Shown here: positions 1-6,487 of the stretch, piece by piece
Layout of the letters: each line of letters begins with the position of its first letter
How positions within the stretch are numbered: the stretch's first letter is position 1
Source: a bacterium
GTDB taxonomy: Bacteria; Pseudomonadota; Alphaproteobacteria; Caulobacterales; Hyphomonadaceae
Assembly: GCA_030824255.1 (NCBI GenBank)
Contig: JAVBYB010000541.1
Location: forward strand, 1 to 17,645
Direction: 5' to 3'
DNA: 17,645 nucleotides
Made by a program: the position numbers and the translations under genes
Notes under the pieces: model-generated
Database searches by the model: none
Told to the model about the DNA's origin: nothing
The model's input: the letters and a program-made list of their open reading frames with translations, nothing else

Positions 1-1653
1 GGCGATGGGCTGGATGCGCCATTCGGCAGGCGGGGTGTACGCCTTGGCGGCGGGGATTTCAGCGCCGCAATCGGCCTGGTTGGGTTTGTAGGACCAGCGG
101 ATCTCGCCATTGCGCGCATCGAGCGCGTGGATGCCGGGGCCGAAGGCGGGGTTCTCGCCGGGCGCGCCGGGGCGAGCGGGATCGTTCACGGGCGCGAAGA
201 TCAGCTCGCCATCGTAGGCGAGGCCCCAATGGATGCCGCCGAGGGCCGAGCCGCGGCCGATCTTGTTGGACCAGACCTGCTGGCCGTTGTCGGGGTTGAT
301 TGCCCAGACGACGCCGGACTTCTGGCCGCCGATCACGAGCTCTGATCCGTCAGCGCGCTCGATCAGCATGGCTGCGGCGCCAAAATCGTGGTCGGGGCTG
401 TGATACTCGCCGGGCCAGTCGCAGTTTGCGCCGCGGCGGCCGCAGGCATTGTTCCAGATGTCGGCCTTGGTGGCCTGGAAGATCCACTTCTTCTCGCCCG
501 TGTCGAGATCGTAGGCGATGATGGCGTCGGAGGTGTCGGTTGCGGGCCAGGAGACGTTCTCGCCGGTGGCGGCGTAGGTGACGTTGCGCTTTTCGTCGAT
601 CGTCGGGGTCGACCAGATGATGGCGCCGGAGGGGCCCCATTGCTGGACGCCTGTGCGGCTGATGACGGTGGGCTTGGCCTCTTCCATCGTCTTGCCGGTC
701 CAGAGCTTCTCGCCGGTGGCGAGGTCGAACGTCATGATGGCGCCCTGGCCCTTGCAGCACTCATAGTCGTCCGAGCCGGCATAGTTCACTTCGATGGCGG
801 AGATCGGCGTGATCACCTTGCCATCGTGGACGATGGGCGCGCCTGTGATGCGGTTGTATTCGTTGAGACGCGCGTTGGAGACCCAGAGCTTGCGGCCTGT
901 CCTGGCATCAACCGCATGCACGAAGCCGGCGGCGTCGCCCATGATGATGGCGGCGGGGGATTTGTCGGTCGCGTCGGCGAAGGTGAGCGAGGAGCGGAGC
1001 GTCATCTCGGAGACATAGTGCCACTTCACGCAGCCGGTGTTGGTGTCCAGCGCATAGAGGCGGCCGGCGTCGGTGGCGGCGATGAAGATGGTGTCGCCGA
1101 CGATCACGGGTTGCGAGCGCATGCTGGGCGTCTGCGGGAAGGCGACGACCCAGTCGACTTCGAGATCCTTCATCTGCTCGCGCGTGAGGCCGGCTTGTTC
1201 TGCGGTCTGGCTGCGGGTTGCTGTGTTCGTGACGCCAAAAGTGGTGGACGTGCGCGGCGCGCCGTCGAGGCGGACTTCGCGGGTTTTCACGGGGCAGCGG
1301 GCGGCGCTGATCCACGCATCATTGGTGCCTTCAGCGCTGGGCAGCCAGTCGATCAGCTGGGCCAGTTCGTCCTTGGGAACGTTCTGCGCCTGGATCTTCA
1401 TGTAGCCGAACTCGAGCGCGTATTTCACAGTCGCGGTGTTGAGCTGGCGGATGGCCTCGTAGGAGGGCGCGCCCGACTGGCCGCCATTGTCGTGACAGGA
1501 CGCGCACCACTGATCGTAAACAGCCTTGCCGGGGTGTTCGCCGCCGGCGGTTGCGCCATGGGCGTCGGCGACAACCTCGCCGGGGCGTGGCGCACAGCCT
1601 GATACGGCAAGCGCAACAGCAGCCGCTAGCGCGAACGCGCGGACGTGGCCCAT
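1..1653 (-). CDS. Heme c / PQQ quinoprotein lipoprotein, polyvinyl alcohol dehydrogenase-like (3' end cut by window)
   Basis: The frame is open from the ATG at 1653 to the window edge, giving 551 residues without a stop, so the C-terminus is missing. Residues 1-20 are a lipoprotein signal ending in AVSGC, with Cys20 the lipidated residue. A class I cytochrome c domain follows: CASCH at 50-54 and a probable axial Met85. Residues from about 165 form a PQQ-type beta-propeller with repeats such as YALDTNTG, FDLATGEKLW and YDLDTGEKKW. A vicinal Cys299-Cys300 pair recalls the Cys-Cys ring of quinoprotein alcohol dehydrogenases, and the DHDFGA motif near 421 resembles polyvinyl alcohol dehydrogenases. 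The order heme c then propeller is the PVADH order, the reverse of type II quinohemoprotein alcohol dehydrogenases. Inferred role: membrane-anchored periplasmic oxidation of a secondary alcohol or polyol, with electrons leaving through its own heme. The substrate is unknown. GGGGAGGAG lies just before the start. Confidence 0.88.
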   Translation of the reverse strand, partial: MGHVRAFALAAAVALAVSGCAPRPGEVVADAHGATAGGEHPGKAVYDQWCASCHDNGGQSGAPSYEAIRQLNTATVKYALEFGYMKIQAQNVPKDELAQLIDWLPSAEGTNDAWISAARCPVKTREVRLDGAPRTSTTFGVTNTATRSQTAEQAGLTREQMKDLEVDWVVAFPQTPSMRSQPVIVGDTIFIAATDAGRLYALDTNTGCVKWHYVSEMTLRSSLTFADATDKSPAAIIMGDAAGFVHAVDARTGRKLWVSNARLNEYNRITGAPIVHDGKVITPISAIEVNYAGSDDYECCKGQGAIMTFDLATGEKLWTGKTMEEAKPTVISRTGVQQWGPSGAIIWSTPTIDEKRNVTYAATGENVSWPATDTSDAIIAYDLDTGEKKWIFQATKADIWNNACGRRGANCDWPGEYHSPDHDFGAAAMLIERADGSELVIGGQKSGVVWAINPDNGQQVWSNKIGRGSALGGIHWGLAYDGELIFAPVNDPARPGAPGENPAFGPGIHALDARNGEIRWSYKPNQADCGAEIPAAKAYTPPAEWRIQPIA

Positions 1654-1700
1654 TGGGTCTCCTCCCCGGAGTTTGGGAGTCTGATGCTCCCTGACGCGAG

Positions 1701-1728
1701 GGTATCGCTGCCGCGCGGCCTTTGCCAA
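1701..1728 (-). promoter_or_regulatory. Possible sigma70-type promoter of the quinoprotein gene
   Basis: On the minus strand TTGGCA (1728-1723) is followed after 16 bases by GATACC (1706-1701), about 48 bases before the start codon at 1653. The -35 is good and the -10 is weak. A GAGTC (GANTC) site lies at 1677-1681 between this element and the gene. Confidence 0.25.
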
Positions 1729-1762
1729 GGCGGATGCGGTCAAGGTGGCGTGAGAGGCGGGG

Positions 1763-2734
1763 CTATTCGGCGGCGACGGGCGCTGCGCGGGGCTGTGACG
1801 CCGCCCGGCTGGCCAGCGCCCAATGGAGCAGGCGGTCGAGGCCGGTGTGGAAGCCGTGCGGGTTCCAGCCGGGGAGCTGGTCGGCATCGGCGGGGTCCAG
1901 CATGGGGCCAAGGATGGCGGAGGCGGCGTCGCCTTCGCAGGCGACGCGATCAAGCCATGGGCCATCGGCGCGGGGGCTGCGCTCGTCCAGCAGCGCGCAG
2001 ATGGATTCGACGACGTCGATGTCGCGGCGTTCGGCGCCGACGGAGAGATCGAGGTGTGACTGGGGCTGAGCGGAGCTAGCAGCCACAAGCAGGCCGCTGG
2101 CGAGATCGCGGATCGGCAGCCAGTCGCGGACATTCTCGCCGGCATTGTCGATAACGAACGGGCGGTCGTTCAGGAGGCTGGTAAGGAGAGTGGCCATGAA
2201 GGAAGTCGGCGACTGCCACGGACCGAAGGCTTCGCCGGCGGCGCAGGTCACCAGCGGCAGGCCCCAGGCGCGCGACCAGCGATCCATCAGCGTGGCGGCG
2301 GCGCCGCGCGCGGCCTGTGACGGCGTGAGCGGGCCGGGCATGTCGGGCTCCGCCTGTTCGAGATGGACAATGCGGAAACGGTCGCGGGCGTCGCCGCCGA
2401 GGCCGTCGACATAATGACGGGTGGCTTCGATGATGGCGTGGGCTGCGCCGATATCGCCCTCAACCAGCGTGTCTGCCTGGGCGTCCGGCGTGGCGACGAG
2501 ATGGATGATGGCGTCGGGGGCGAACTCGCGGACGACGGCGCGGATGAGCGCGCGGTCGGAGATATCTGCTTCAAGGCGGGCATAGCCTTCGCGCGCAGCA
2601 ATCGGCGTCAGTGCAGGTATCGGCGTGGAGCGGCGGCGGCGGTCGATGTTGAGCACCTGATCGCCGCGCTCGACGGCCTGGCGCACCACGGCCGAGCCGA
2701 CGAATCCGCAACCACCTGCGATCAGGACGCGCAT
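1763..2734 (-). CDS. RmlB-like NAD(P)-dependent epimerase/dehydratase family protein with degenerate catalytic site
   Basis: The 323-residue protein has the extended SDR fold of dTDP-glucose 4,6-dehydratases. The dinucleotide motif GGCGFVG lies at 7-13, and NVRDWLPIRDLASGL (201-215) and the C-terminal PGWNPHGFHTGLDRLLHW (288-305) match RmlB landmarks. The catalytic parts do not match. Where RmlB has STDEVYG, this protein reads VHLEQAEP (about 123-130), and the YxxxK region reads PSQAARGA (138-145), with no Tyr/Lys pair. It probably binds a dinucleotide and perhaps a nucleotide sugar, but is unlikely to be a standard dehydratase. The ATG at 2734 is chosen because GGAGG precedes it by 10 bases; an in-frame ATG at 2761 lacks such a site. 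It follows the lipoprotein gene by 73 bases and may be the last gene of that unit. No partner sugar genes are visible. Confidence 0.75.
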   Translation of the reverse strand: MRVLIAGGCGFVGSAVVRQAVERGDQVLNIDRRRRSTPIPALTPIAAREGYARLEADISDRALIRAVVREFAPDAIIHLVATPDAQADTLVEGDIGAAHAIIEATRHYVDGLGGDARDRFRIVHLEQAEPDMPGPLTPSQAARGAAATLMDRWSRAWGLPLVTCAAGEAFGPWQSPTSFMATLLTSLLNDRPFVIDNAGENVRDWLPIRDLASGLLVAASSAQPQSHLDLSVGAERRDIDVVESICALLDERSPRADGPWLDRVACEGDAASAILGPMLDPADADQLPGWNPHGFHTGLDRLLHWALASRAASQPRAAPVAAE

Positions 2735-2750
2735 TCGCGTGAAGCCTCCA

Positions 2751-2795
2751 GCCGTTAACATCTCGCTGATTTATGGTTAGCGGGCGGTTAACGGC
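2751..2795. promoter_or_regulatory. GTTAAC inverted repeat with CtrA-like motif upstream of the RmlB-like gene
   Basis: GCCGTTAAC (2751-2759) and GTTAACGGC (2787-2795) are perfect 9-base inverted repeats separated by 27 bases. The right copy is also part of TTAG-N7-TTAAC (2777-2792), one base away from the CtrA consensus TTAA-N7-TTAAC known from alphaproteobacteria. The motif lies 43-58 bases before the chosen start codon, a position suited to promoter control. Binding by CtrA is inference. Confidence 0.35.
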
Positions 2796-2807
2796 AGGTC
2801 TGGCGGC

Positions 2808-3320
2808 TTAACTCGCTGTCCGGCGGAACGTGTAGATGACGTTGTCGAGGCCGAGCAGGATCGACCCGTCGTCGCGCATCGGGAAATCCAGCGACACGTC
2901 GCCCGCGCCCTCCGCGCAGCTGTAGGACATGACGGTGACGTCGGATGCGGTGACGCCAAGCTCGGCGGCGTTGTTGGCAGGATCGGGCAGGTTGCCCTGG
3001 AACAGCGCGCGCTGAGCCATGATGTTTGTCGCGTATTGCGGCTTGGCGCAGGTAACGATGGGCGGGCCCGAGGATTTGTCGGCCGCCAGCGTGAACTTGG
3101 AGAAGGCCGGATCGGGCGCAGGTTCTTCGCCAACCTGATCCCACCATGGCGCGATGCGGGCGCTGACCAGCTCCCACGTGCCAAAGAAGGGGTTGCGCGG
3201 CGTTGGCACATCCACGCCTTCGGCAGGTGTTTCGGCGGCCGGCGTGCAGGCGGCGACCGCCAGCAGGGCGGAGGCGAGGATCGTGTGCTTCATCATCTTC
3301 ATGTTGAAACTCTGACTCAT
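2808..3320 (-). CDS. Small predicted lipoprotein, function unknown
   Basis: The 170-residue product begins with a basic stretch (MKMMK at 7-11), a hydrophobic run and the lipobox VAAC with Cys25, so it is probably an outer- or inner-membrane lipoprotein. After a Pro/Glu-rich linker comes NPFFGTWELVSARI, the kind of opening strand seen in small lipocalin- or META/HslJ-like beta domains. That resemblance is weak. Two further cysteines lie in the VTCAKP and YSCAEG segments and could pair in the periplasm. The start at 3320 overlaps the stop of the upstream RNA methyltransferase as ATGA, which implies translational coupling. An internal ATG at 3302 would give a more standard signal peptide and cannot be excluded. 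I do not recognise the family with confidence. Confidence 0.7.
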   Translation of the reverse strand: MSQSFNMKMMKHTILASALLAVAACTPAAETPAEGVDVPTPRNPFFGTWELVSARIAPWWDQVGEEPAPDPAFSKFTLAADKSSGPPIVTCAKPQYATNIMAQRALFQGNLPDPANNAAELGVTASDVTVMSYSCAEGAGDVSLDFPMRDDGSILLGLDNVIYTFRRTAS

Positions 3321-4120
3321 TTTGTTCGCCGCGAAAAGACGTGGGCGAGTGTGATCGCGCCGGCTGTCGCGACGTTGATGCTGTCCATGCCAGGGGACAT
3401 GGGGATGGACACGCGCGTGTGCTTCGCGAGCAGGTCCGGCGACAGGCCTGGGCCTTCTGGGCCAAGAATAATGGCGAGACGTTCGGGTGGCGTCAGCGAC
3501 TGGAGCGCGGCGCCGTCGGTGGGGGAAAGCGTCCACGGCGTGAAGCCTGCGACGGCAAGTGTTTCGAGAAGCCCTGCGTCATCGCCGCCATAGGCGAAAG
3601 GCAGGGTGAGCGCCGCGCCGGAGGAAACACGGATCGCCTTGCGATAGAGGGGGTCGCAGCAGGTGGAGTCGAGCAGGACCCCGCCCGCGCCGAAGGCTGC
3701 CGCGTTGCGGAAACAGCCGCCGACATTGTCGTGATTGGAGAGGCCGACCAGCACGAGCAGGGTTAGCGGACCAGCGGGCAGGCCGGCGATGAGCTGCTGG
3801 GCTGTCTCGGGCGCGGGGCGTCTGGCGAGGGCGAGGACGCCGCGATGGATGTGGAAACCCGTGATGGCGTCCATCACGGGCTGGGTCGCCGTGTAGATGG
3901 GGATTGTCGGGGAGAGATATTCGAGTAGCGGCGCCAGCGAGGGCCGCCGGGCTTCCGCGATCAGCAGGGAATGTAGCGGGAAGCGTGAGGCGCGGATCAA
4001 CTGTTCGAGCGCGATGACGCCTTCGACGATGAAGCGATCGTGCCGGTCGAGGTCGCGATCCTTGAGATCGCGATAGGCGGCGAGCCGCGGATCGGCCGGG
4101 TCTGTGATGTGGATCGGCAT
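3317..4120 (-). CDS. SpoU/TrmH family 2'-O-ribose RNA methyltransferase
   Basis: The 267-residue protein has an N-terminal substrate-binding-like part (about 1-110; note RFIVEGVIALEQLI) and a SPOUT knot domain. All three SpoU motifs are visible: motif 1 around GLSNHDNVGGCFRNA (126-140), motif 2 LGPEGPGLS (219-227) and motif 3 IPMSPGMDSINVA (239-251). These form the trefoil-knot SAM site, and Arg138 fits the conserved catalytic arginine. It should methylate the 2'-hydroxyl of a nucleotide in rRNA or tRNA in the cytoplasm; the exact site cannot be read from sequence. The ATG at 4120 is chosen because HITDPADPRL is a common N-terminus for this family, although no clear ribosome binding site precedes it. 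The frame stays open upstream but would cross the terminator of the next gene. Its stop overlaps the following lipoprotein gene. Confidence 0.9.
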   Translation of the reverse strand: MPIHITDPADPRLAAYRDLKDRDLDRHDRFIVEGVIALEQLIRASRFPLHSLLIAEARRPSLAPLLEYLSPTIPIYTATQPVMDAITGFHIHRGVLALARRPAPETAQQLIAGLPAGPLTLLVLVGLSNHDNVGGCFRNAAAFGAGGVLLDSTCCDPLYRKAIRVSSGAALTLPFAYGGDDAGLLETLAVAGFTPWTLSPTDGAALQSLTPPERLAIILGPEGPGLSPDLLAKHTRVSIPMSPGMDSINVATAGAITLAHVFSRRTK

Positions 4121-4160
4121 GGGGGAGGGTGTGGCGCGTGAGACGCGCGGGAGCAAATGA

Positions 4161-4188
4161 AAAGGCCCGCTGTTTCCAGCGGGCCTTT
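4161..4188 (-). terminator. Rho-independent terminator of the copper monooxygenase fusion gene
   Basis: AAAGGCCCGCTG (4161-4172) and CAGCGGGCCTTT (4177-4188) form a perfect 12-base stem with a 4-base loop. Read on the minus strand the hairpin comes 23 bases after the stop codon at 4212 and runs into TTTTCATTT. It separates that gene from the methyltransferase gene starting at 4120. Because the A-rich flank mirrors it, some activity in the other direction is possible. Confidence 0.9.
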
Positions 4189-4211
4189 CCTGTCGGAGAG
4201 ACGTGATCGAC

Positions 4212-6179
4212 CTAGAGGTCGATGTCGGCGTCGCGGAGGTCGCGGGTGGCGCTGGCGCGCGAGACGTTGCCAGCTGCCAGTTCCGCGTCATCGAGACCGC
4301 CGTCCTTGTTCAGGTCGAGGTCCTTGAAGCGGGTGCGGACGGACGCCATCGTGCCGGTCAGCTCGTCGATCTGGACCTTGCCGTCGGCATTGTTGTCCAG
4401 AGCGCCCATCGTGCGCGACTCCATCAGCTTGCCCTGCAGGTCGTTGCGGACGTTCGAGGTGGTCTCGTCAGCCCAGCGATAGTTGACCCGGAAGTACATC
4501 ATCTCTTCCCAGGACTGCTCGCCCCAGGTGACGTTGATCGTCGGGTCGGGGTTCGCGAGGTTGTTCGCCGAGTTGTCGTAGATCCACTTGGCGACCAGCT
4601 TGGTGCCGGCTTTCACGAGCACGGGTTCCACCGGATCGTAATCGCGCTGCCAGTTGAAGTCATACTTCGGCAGCGAGAGCAGCATCTCTTCCTTGCCCGA
4701 GACGTCGATCGACTTCAGCTCGACCGACCAGCCACGGTAGTGGGAGTGCGGGTAGAGCGTGTAGAGATACGCGTCGGCCGGGAATTCGAGATACGCGATC
4801 TCGGTGTGGCGGGCTTCGCCTTTCGGGATCTTCAGCGCGAAGTCCGAGATGACGGCGGAGCGCTTGATGAACTCAGGCGCGGTTTTCAGCGTGTAGTAGC
4901 CGATCTGCGTCTGGTCAGCGGCGGCCTTGCCGGTCGTGGTGTAGTGCATCGAGAAGGACAGCTTGCCGCCGGCCGGAACCGGAGCGCCAGCGCCAGCTGC
5001 GATAACCTGCGGCTCGGCGCCCGGCGTGTAGGAGCCGACCGAACCGCCCGGGATTTTCGCGGGCTTGGCGCCGCGATCCGGCGAGTGGTTCGACGTGACG
5101 TGGTGCAGGACCGAACGCTCGCCCGGCTTGACCGCGATGGCCTTCAGCCAGGTGTCTTCCTTGAACGGGTTGTCGACGCGCATGTTCTGGTATTCGACCG
5201 TGCCCGAGGACGGGACGTCGAACGCCGGCAGCGTGACGATGACATCCGGCTTGCCGAGCGAGACGGGCCATTCCGGAGCAACCGACGCTTTTTCCTTGAG
5301 GACGTCGGCGCCCGTGCCGCGCGGAGCGCCAGCGCGGAGCCAGTGGATCAGCGTCTTGTTCTGTTCGGCGGTGAGGCCGTGGTCGTTCTGGAAGGTGCCG
5401 ATATGCGGGTCGGCGAAGTACGGAGGCATACGGTCCGACATCACCGATTCCTGGATCATCGGCGCGAAGGACTTCACGACTTCATACGAGTCGAACTTGA
5501 AGGGGGCGATGCCGCCTTCCTGGTGACAGGCGACGCACTTCTCCTGGATGATCGGCGCGACGTCGTTCGTGTAGGAGATGTTCGCGTGCTCGGCAGCCTT
5601 GCCGCGCTCGGCGAAGTTGATGGCCTTGCCGGCTTTCACTTCGACGCGCGGGGTGGCGACGGCCTTGCCGGCCAGCACCGAGTCGATCGCGGCGGCGGTT
5701 TTCGACACCGGGCCGTGATAGGCGACCTTGAAGCCCGACTTCGGCTCCAGCACGAACACTTCGCCATCACGCTGGACGCCGAGCTGTTCGCCGACGAGCT
5801 GCAGCTCGTCCATCAGGACGGGCATGGCGAATTTCTGGGACTTGGCCTCGGCGGCGGTCGCGTCGCGCGACTGATCGACGTTCGAGTTCATCATGTAAAA
5901 GAGGACGCCCTGGTCCTTGTACTTGGCCTGGATCTTCGCGAGATCGGCGGCGGCCTGGCGCGAGACCGTGGAGCCGTTGGTCTGCGACATCAGCACGATG
6001 GCGGGGGCGTATTTGAAGTAGAACAGCTCGTGCGCCAGGCGCGTGGTGTCCGTCAGCTGGAAGTTGCCAGCCTTTTCGGGGACGAGGCCCGTGGTAGGCG
6101 CCGGGGCGGCGACCACGCTGCTGACGCCAGCGATTGCGACGACGGCGGCGATCGCGGTCGTGAACAGAATAGACTTCAT
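4212..6179 (-). CDS. Four-module periplasmic protein: cysteine-less thioredoxin fold, heme c, PHM/DBM-type copper monooxygenase, two EF-hands
   Basis: A signal peptide (about 1-25) is followed by a redoxin-like fold (about 35-170) whose CP/CxxC position reads TNGSTVSRQ, so it has no redox cysteines. A cytochrome c segment follows, with CVACH at 215-219 and a possible axial Met251. Residues about 310-570 match the type II copper, ascorbate-dependent monooxygenase fold. The peptidylglycine alpha-hydroxylating monooxygenase ligands all have counterparts: HH at 359-360 and His412 for one copper, HSH at 478-480 and Met560 or Met561 for the other. The C-terminus has two canonical EF-hand loops, at 595-606 (DNNADGKVQIDE) and 622-633. 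Inferred role: hydroxylation or other O2-dependent oxidation, with the heme replacing ascorbate as electron source. The substrate is unknown. GGAGGAGAG six bases before the ATG at 6179 fixes the start. The gene stands alone between its own promoter and terminator. Confidence 0.85.
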   Translation of the reverse strand: MKSILFTTAIAAVVAIAGVSSVVAAPAPTTGLVPEKAGNFQLTDTTRLAHELFYFKYAPAIVLMSQTNGSTVSRQAAADLAKIQAKYKDQGVLFYMMNSNVDQSRDATAAEAKSQKFAMPVLMDELQLVGEQLGVQRDGEVFVLEPKSGFKVAYHGPVSKTAAAIDSVLAGKAVATPRVEVKAGKAINFAERGKAAEHANISYTNDVAPIIQEKCVACHQEGGIAPFKFDSYEVVKSFAPMIQESVMSDRMPPYFADPHIGTFQNDHGLTAEQNKTLIHWLRAGAPRGTGADVLKEKASVAPEWPVSLGKPDVIVTLPAFDVPSSGTVEYQNMRVDNPFKEDTWLKAIAVKPGERSVLHHVTSNHSPDRGAKPAKIPGGSVGSYTPGAEPQVIAAGAGAPVPAGGKLSFSMHYTTTGKAAADQTQIGYYTLKTAPEFIKRSAVISDFALKIPKGEARHTEIAYLEFPADAYLYTLYPHSHYRGWSVELKSIDVSGKEEMLLSLPKYDFNWQRDYDPVEPVLVKAGTKLVAKWIYDNSANNLANPDPTINVTWGEQSWEEMMYFRVNYRWADETTSNVRNDLQGKLMESRTMGALDNNADGKVQIDELTGTMASVRTRFKDLDLNKDGGLDDAELAAGNVSRASATRDLRDADIDL

Positions 6180-6244
6180 GCCCAACTCTCCTCCTGGCGT
6201 CCGGTTTTTGCCGGACTGCACGGTTATCTTGTAACTCGTATTTC

Positions 6245-6273
6245 AGTATTTAGCGGGGGCCAGAAACCGTCAA
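6245..6273 (-). promoter_or_regulatory. Probable sigma70-type promoter of the copper monooxygenase fusion gene
   Basis: TTGACG (6273-6268) and AATACT (6250-6245) are spaced by 17 bases on the minus strand, giving a leader of roughly 60 bases before the ATG at 6179. The -35 matches the consensus at five positions and the -10 at four. Confidence 0.5.
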
Positions 6274-6291
6274 TCGGGCCGGGAATTTCGT

Positions 6292-6318
6292 GATCGGAAA
6301 ACACCCTGATTTCCGGTC
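6292..6318. promoter_or_regulatory. Interrupted dyad upstream of the copper protein promoter, possible regulator site
   Basis: GATCGGAAA (6292-6300) and TTTCCGGTC (6310-6318) are inverted repeats with one mismatch and a 9-base spacer. The dyad starts 19 bases upstream of the proposed -35, a usual place for an activator. The binding protein is unknown. Confidence 0.35.
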
Positions 6319-6430
6319 ACAAACACGATATCCGCTCCGTGAAGACCGGGTCATTGCGTGACTGTCGATATGACAGCCAGACTTACGCAAGGTCACGTTA
6401 CGTTAACGGCCATGCGCGCCCCGGAATCAG

Positions 6431-6460
6431 AACGGCCCGGAACCTGGGTTCCGGGCCGTT
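6431..6460 (-). terminator. Hairpin terminator of the iorAB-like operon
   Basis: AACGGCCCGGAA (6431-6442) and TTCCGGGCCGTT (6449-6460) form a perfect 12-base stem with a 6-base loop, 28 bases after the stop at 6488 on the minus strand. The following sequence is only modestly T-rich (GTTCTGATT), so efficiency is uncertain although the stem is strong. Confidence 0.8.
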
Positions 6461-6487
6461 CCTTGTCGTTCCGCTGGAGGGCGGAGA

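Larger units (their letters stand above)
6180..6487. other. 308-base intergenic region between the copper protein and the molybdenum operon
   Basis: No credible gene is seen here. The region holds the promoter and an upstream dyad for the copper protein gene and the terminator of the iorAB-like operon. It also has a short CTGTC-GATAT-GACAG palindrome at 6362-6376 and a single GANTC site at 6424-6428. Short plus-strand frames here have no ribosome binding site or recognisable product. Confidence 0.6.

Noticed and set aside
388..1602. A 404-codon plus-strand open frame opposite the quinoprotein gene
   Set aside because: Its composition is typical of an antisense frame and it has no motifs. The minus strand encodes a coherent heme c and PQQ propeller protein.
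2361..2758. Plus-strand open frames opposite the RmlB-like gene
   Set aside because: They have no ribosome binding site and no family signal, and they overlap a clear Rossmann-fold gene.
4203..6293. A 696-codon open frame on the plus strand opposite the copper protein gene
   Set aside because: It is an antisense shadow produced by GC-rich codon bias. It lacks a ribosome binding site, is full of Arg/Val/Asp/Gly and has no recognisable domain, while the minus strand has clear motifs, a signal peptide and a terminator.
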